Positions 60,436 through 64,000 of a stretch of 64,000 nt of DNA are shown one piece after another (the stretch's first letter is position 1; every line of letters starts with the position of its first letter). The DNA is from Anaerolineales bacterium. GTDB taxonomy: Bacteria; Chloroflexota; Anaerolineae; Anaerolineales; UBA11579. The stretch lies in assembly GCA_019637805.1 (NCBI GenBank), contig JAHBVB010000002.1, forward strand, positions 761,981 through 825,980, read 5' to 3'. The notes under the pieces were generated by a model that worked only from the letters and a program-made list of their open reading frames with translations, searched no databases and was not told where the DNA came from. The translations under genes were made by a program, and so were the position numbers.

Positions 60436-61557
60436 ATGCTTAAAACCACCAGCCGCAACCTGACTGATTTCCTTTCTACTGGGCCGCTGCGCGTGGCCAT
60501 GACTTTCCTAGGCCCAGTGGTGACCTTCTTCGTCTTCCGCGAAAGTTTGCGCTTTATGACCACCCCGGGCGTCAACAAGTACATGGCCGCCCTGGTAGCC
60601 CTGTTTGTCGGCGTGGTGGGCGTGTGGGCCTTGTACCTGGTGATGGACTCGCTCGTCTCCCTGTTGCCGGAAAGCATGCGGGAGCGCGTCCGCCCTTATG
60701 CTTTTATCGGGCCGGCGGTCATTATCCTGGCCGCTTACCTCATCTACCCCACCTTCAACACGATTTACCTGAGCCTCAGGGATGCCCGCGGCCTGGATTG
60801 GGCAAACGTCAACAGCCCCCTCGGCTTGCCTCTGGACAATTACGTCTTTATTTTCTCAGACCCCAGCATGCTCCTCACGCTGCGCAACAACTTGCTCTGG
60901 CTGGTCGGAGTTACCACGGTGGTGGTTTCATTGGGCTTGATCATCGCCGTAATGGTGGACCGCATCCGCCTGGAATCGCTGGCCAAGTCGATCATCTTTC
61001 TTCCCATGGCCATCTCGGCCGTGGGCGCCAGCGTGATCTGGAAATTCATCTATAACTTCCGTGCGCCCGGCCAACCGCAAAATGGCTTGCTCAACGCCAT
61101 ATGGGTCGCGCTCGGCAATAATCCTGTAGGCTGGCTGATCGAGAAACCTTGGAACAATTTCTTCTTAATCATCATCCTGATCTGGCTGCTGACTGGCTTT
61201 GCGATGGTGGTGCTATCCGCAGCTGTCAAAGGCGTACCTGCAGAATTGATCGAAGCCGCCCGCTTGGATGGCGCCAGTGAAATACGGATCTTCTTTAACG
61301 TGATCATCCCCTACATCCAGGGCACGATCATCACCATCACCACCACCATCATCATCATGGTCCTCAAAGTATTCGATATCGTGTTTGTGATGACCAACGG
61401 GCAGTTCGATACGCAGGTGATCGCCAACCGCATGTATACCGAAATGTTTACGTTTCGGCATTTTGGGCGGGGCAGCGCCTTGGCCGTGTTGTTGCTCTTG
61501 GCCGTATTCCCCATCATGATCAGCAATATTCGCAGCCAGCAACGTGAAAGGAACTGA
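60436..61557 (+). CDS. ABC sugar permease (AglF-like)
   Basis: A 373-residue permease with an N-terminal extension of helices (about 20-75) before the core. The EAA loop is ELIEAARLDGASEIRIFFNVIIP, which docks the ATPase. The ATG at 60436 is chosen because GGAG sits seven bases before it; an upstream GTG (60418) would remove that site. No ATPase gene is in the window, so a shared MsmK-type ATPase is likely. Confidence 0.9.
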   Translation: MLKTTSRNLTDFLSTGPLRVAMTFLGPVVTFFVFRESLRFMTTPGVNKYMAALVALFVGVVGVWALYLVMDSLVSLLPESMRERVRPYAFIGPAVIILAAYLIYPTFNTIYLSLRDARGLDWANVNSPLGLPLDNYVFIFSDPSMLLTLRNNLLWLVGVTTVVVSLGLIIAVMVDRIRLESLAKSIIFLPMAISAVGASVIWKFIYNFRAPGQPQNGLLNAIWVALGNNPVGWLIEKPWNNFFLIIILIWLLTGFAMVVLSAAVKGVPAELIEAARLDGASEIRIFFNVIIPYIQGTIITITTTIIIMVLKVFDIVFVMTNGQFDTQVIANRMYTEMFTFRHFGRGSALAVLLLLAVFPIMISNIRSQQRERN

Positions 61558-61560
61558 GCC

Positions 61561-62448
61561 ATGACCGCCCAAACACGAAAATCCAGCAATTTCAAACAAT
61601 TTGGCCAAGTGCTCACTGGGCTGCCTATGCGCATCGTCATCTTGGCGATCTGCTTTTTGTGGACCCTGCCCACAGCCGGCTTGTTAATCAGCTCGTTCCG
61701 TCCGGCAGCAGATCTGCAAACCACCGGATGGTGGACAACCCTTCTGCATCCTTTCGAGATGAGCCAGTGGACCGTAGAAAATTACGTGGATGTGCTCACC
61801 TCGGCAAACATGGAAACGGCCTTTCTGAATAGCTTCCTGGTTACCCTACCCTCGGTGGTCATCCCCATCACGATTGCGGCCTTTGCAGCCTATGCTTTCG
61901 CCTGGCTGCAATTCCCCGGGCGCAATTTCCTTTTTGCCCTGGTCATCGGTCTGATGGTGGTGCCCCTGCACATGTCGCTGATACCGATGTTAAGGGTCTA
62001 CACCTCGCTAAACCTAAACGGCACATTCCTCGGCGTGTGGCTGGCCCACACCGGTTTTGGTCTGCCTCTGGCGATCTACTTGCTCTACGGCTACATATCT
62101 TCACTGCCGAAAGAGATCATCGAATCGGCTCAAATTGACGGGGCCTCCCCTATGGCCACCTTCATCCGCCTGGTCTTGCCCCTCTCGGTGCCAGCCATCG
62201 CCTCCTTCGCCATCTTCCAGTTCCTGTGGGTTTGGAATGATCTGCTGGTGGCCTTGGTCTTTCTAGGCACCAGCCGCAATTCAGTGGTCATGACGGCCCA
62301 GTTGGCCAGTCTGATCGGCGACCGTGGCCAGGACTGGCACATCCTGACCGCAGGCGCTTTTATCACCATGATCGTGCCCCTCATTATCTTCTTCTCATTG
62401 CAGCGTTACTTTGTACGCGGCCTGACGGCTGGTTCGGTCAAAGGCTAA
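61561..62448 (+). CDS. ABC sugar permease (AglG-like)
   Basis: A 295-residue MalG-type permease: six helices and the EAA loop EIIESAQIDGASPMATFIRLVLP. It starts three bases after the first permease and ends with RYFVRGLTAGSVKG, the usual C-terminus of this family. Together the two permeases form the channel. Confidence 0.9.
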   Translation: MTAQTRKSSNFKQFGQVLTGLPMRIVILAICFLWTLPTAGLLISSFRPAADLQTTGWWTTLLHPFEMSQWTVENYVDVLTSANMETAFLNSFLVTLPSVVIPITIAAFAAYAFAWLQFPGRNFLFALVIGLMVVPLHMSLIPMLRVYTSLNLNGTFLGVWLAHTGFGLPLAIYLLYGYISSLPKEIIESAQIDGASPMATFIRLVLPLSVPAIASFAIFQFLWVWNDLLVALVFLGTSRNSVVMTAQLASLIGDRGQDWHILTAGAFITMIVPLIIFFSLQRYFVRGLTAGSVKG

Positions 62449-62473
62449 GCCAACTCAGATCAATCACTTGACC

Positions 62474-62518
62474 AAAGAACCTGACCCATCTACACTCAGC
62501 GGATGGGTCAGGTTCTTT
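62474..62518 (+). promoter_or_regulatory. 17-bp perfect hairpin just before trehalose synthase
   Basis: AAAGAACCTGACCCATC pairs with its exact complement (62502-62518), loop 11 bases. The stem ends with TTCTTT, and the synthase ATG is only six bases later, so it would hide the start or act as a weak terminator. No Shine-Dalgarno is visible outside the stem. Confidence 0.6.
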
Positions 62519-62523
62519 AACTT

Positions 62524-64000
62524 ATGGACAAAAACACACACTGGTTTAAAGATGCCGTCTTCTACGAAGTCTATGTACGCGCCTACCGGGACAGCAACGG
62601 AGACGGCCACGGTGACTTGCTCGGCTTGGTTGAGAAACTGGATTACTTGCAAGACCTGGGGGTGGACTGCCTGTGGCTGATGCCCATCTTCCCTTCCCCA
62701 CTATTGGATGATGGCTATGATGTAGCTGACTTCCGCGGCATTCACCCCGACTTTGGGAACCTGGATGACTTCAAGCTGCTGATCGCCGAAGCGCACAAAC
62801 GGTCCATCCGCATCATCACCGACATGGTGATGAACCACACCTCGGACCAGCATCCCTGGTTTCAAGAAGCTCGCAAAGACAAGAACTCCAGATATCGCGA
62901 CTATTATGTCTGGTCAGATACAGACGAGAAATTCAGTGAAGCGCGGATCATCTTCCTAGACACGGAAAAATCCAACTGGACTTGGGACGATCAAGCGCAG
63001 CAATTTTATTGGCATCGCTTTTACTCCTCGCAGCCCGACTTGAATTACGACAATCCAGAAGTTCAGCAGGAAATGCTGGATATCATGAAATTCTGGCTGG
63101 ACCTGGGCATCGATGGCTTTCGAGTCGACGCCATCCCCTACTTATACGAACGCGAAGGCACCAACGGCGAAAACCTGCCTGAGACGCATGCCTATCTGAA
63201 GCAAGTGCGCGCATTTTTTGATCAGCATGCCCCAGAAGGCATCCTGCTCTCCGAAGCCAATCAGTGGCCGGAGGATGTGCGCGCCTACTTTGGCGACGGC
63301 GATGAAATGCACATGGCCTTTCATTTTCCCGTCATGCCGCGCATTTTTATGGCGCTCAAGCGCCAGGATAGCACTCCGATCCGTCAAATTCTGGAGCGGA
63401 CGCCAGCCATCCCGATGAACAACCAATGGTGCACCTTCCTGCGCAATCATGATGAACTGACCCTGGAAATGGTGACGGAAGAGGAGCGCCAATGGATGTG
63501 GGAGCAATACGCCCCAGAGCCGCGCATGCGCCTCAACTTGGGCATCCGCCGCCGGCTAGCGCCGCTGCTGGGCAACAATAAAGTCAAGATCCTGCTGGCA
63601 AACTCGCTGCTCTTCTCACTGCCCGGCTCTCCCATTGTGTACTACGGGGACGAGATCGGCATGGGCGACAATATCTGGCTGGACGACCGCAACGGCGTAC
63701 GCACGCCGATGCAATGGGAGGACAGCTCCAATGCCGGCTTTTCCCCTGCGCAGCAGACCTATGCGCCAGTCATCACAGAGCCGCCATTTTCATATCAGTC
63801 CGTGAATGTGGCCAGCCAACAAGCCGATCCAAACTCGCTTTACCACCACATCAAGGGCATGATCGCCAATCGAAAAAATGAACGCGTGTTTGGCTGGGGA
63901 GAGCTGGCTTGGGCCCAAAATGATCATCCAGAACAGATCCTGGCCTATTATCGCCAGTTCGCCGATGAGCTGGTGCTTGTGGTCAATAATTTGAGCGAGT
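62524..64000 (+). CDS. treS: Trehalose synthase (maltose alpha-D-glucosyltransferase), partial
   Basis: About 492 residues are visible and the frame is open at the window edge. GH13 motifs: WLMPIFPSPLLDDGYDVADF near 56-75, VMNHTSDQHPWF near 103, nucleophile Asp in DGFRVDAIPY near 204, acid Glu in LLSEANQW near 242, and transition-state Asp in RNHDEL near 310. The N-terminus WFKDAVFYEVYVRAYRDSNG is typical of TreS, which interconverts maltose and trehalose. Similar amylomaltase-type GH13 enzymes are less likely. It follows the alpha-glucoside transporter genes. Confidence 0.85.
   Translation, partial: MDKNTHWFKDAVFYEVYVRAYRDSNGDGHGDLLGLVEKLDYLQDLGVDCLWLMPIFPSPLLDDGYDVADFRGIHPDFGNLDDFKLLIAEAHKRSIRIITDMVMNHTSDQHPWFQEARKDKNSRYRDYYVWSDTDEKFSEARIIFLDTEKSNWTWDDQAQQFYWHRFYSSQPDLNYDNPEVQQEMLDIMKFWLDLGIDGFRVDAIPYLYEREGTNGENLPETHAYLKQVRAFFDQHAPEGILLSEANQWPEDVRAYFGDGDEMHMAFHFPVMPRIFMALKRQDSTPIRQILERTPAIPMNNQWCTFLRNHDELTLEMVTEEERQWMWEQYAPEPRMRLNLGIRRRLAPLLGNNKVKILLANSLLFSLPGSPIVYYGDEIGMGDNIWLDDRNGVRTPMQWEDSSNAGFSPAQQTYAPVITEPPFSYQSVNVASQQADPNSLYHHIKGMIANRKNERVFGWGELAWAQNDHPEQILAYYRQFADELVLVVNNLSE

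Noticed and set aside
1..64000. CRISPR arrays, transposases, rRNA, phage genes
   Set aside because: No regular direct repeats, transposase motifs, rRNA segments or phage structural genes were seen; the only recombinase is isolated.

Overview
The window is GC-rich, densely packed bacterial chromosome with long same-strand operons and many 1-8 nt gene overlaps. It looks like a member of the Chloroflexota, probably Anaerolineae. That is inference from several features: a PyrF-PyrE fusion, an inositol-1-phosphate synthase, lipoproteins with Pro/Thr-rich linkers, a parvulin with a Thr/Pro-rich insert, and NBR1-like Ig and M32 carboxypeptidase genes. No 16S gene or marker search was available. I saw no insertion sequence, prophage or CRISPR array.

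Layout. 1-1.4 kb: the end of an FAD/Fe-S oxidoreductase and a small lipoprotein. 1.4-12.4 kb (minus strand): a run made of pyrC-pyrB-pyrFE-pyrD, an NmrA-like oxidoreductase, a CoA-transferase, dinB, a nuclease-like gene, pgi and rpiA. It is headed by a promoter, a leader-peptide ORF and an intrinsic terminator that together look like an E. coli pyrBI-type attenuator. 12.6-19.2 kb: ino1, two small plus-strand genes, a lipoprotein, an M32 carboxypeptidase, and a TetR gene divergent from two DoxX genes, the first of them frameshifted. 19.3-25.1 kb: plsX, tRNA-Leu(GAG), nnr and small membrane proteins. 23.7-31.3 kb (minus): fabD-fabG-Asp23-nusB-tatA-tatC-lipoprotein, rpmF, and prfB (with its +1 frameshift site) joined to a CDF transporter.

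31.3-39.7 kb (plus): moaC, a 57-aa basic protein, a MoaD-MoaE fusion, a threonine-synthase-like gene, fabF, rnc, smc and a PspC protein. 39.7-41.8 kb (minus): parvulin, ssb and rpsF. 41.9-53.0 kb (minus) is the most unusual part: one contiguous operon with coxG, xdhC, the three subunits of a molybdenum hydroxylase, an amidase, FdrA, DUF1116, a cyclase-family hydrolase and DUF2877. FdrA, DUF1116 and DUF2877 correspond to the three-part AllF/AllG/AllH oxamate carbamoyltransferase. The operon therefore looks like an uncharacterised pathway that hydroxylates, opens and carbamoyl-transfers a nitrogen heterocycle or cyclic amide, with a palindrome over its promoter.

53.1-55.9 kb (minus): plsC, terC, a TauE/SafE transporter and a coiled-coil membrane protein. 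56.2-64 kb (plus): a 38-aa membrane peptide, a complete XerC/D-type recombinase with a dif-like palindrome upstream, a CNNM/CorC-type protein, then an alpha-glucoside-type ABC importer (binding protein and two permeases) followed by trehalose synthase, which runs off the window.

Four genes or mini-ORFs and the recombinase share a TANNAT box placed so that transcription should begin at or next to the start codon, so leaderless mRNA is probably common in this organism.
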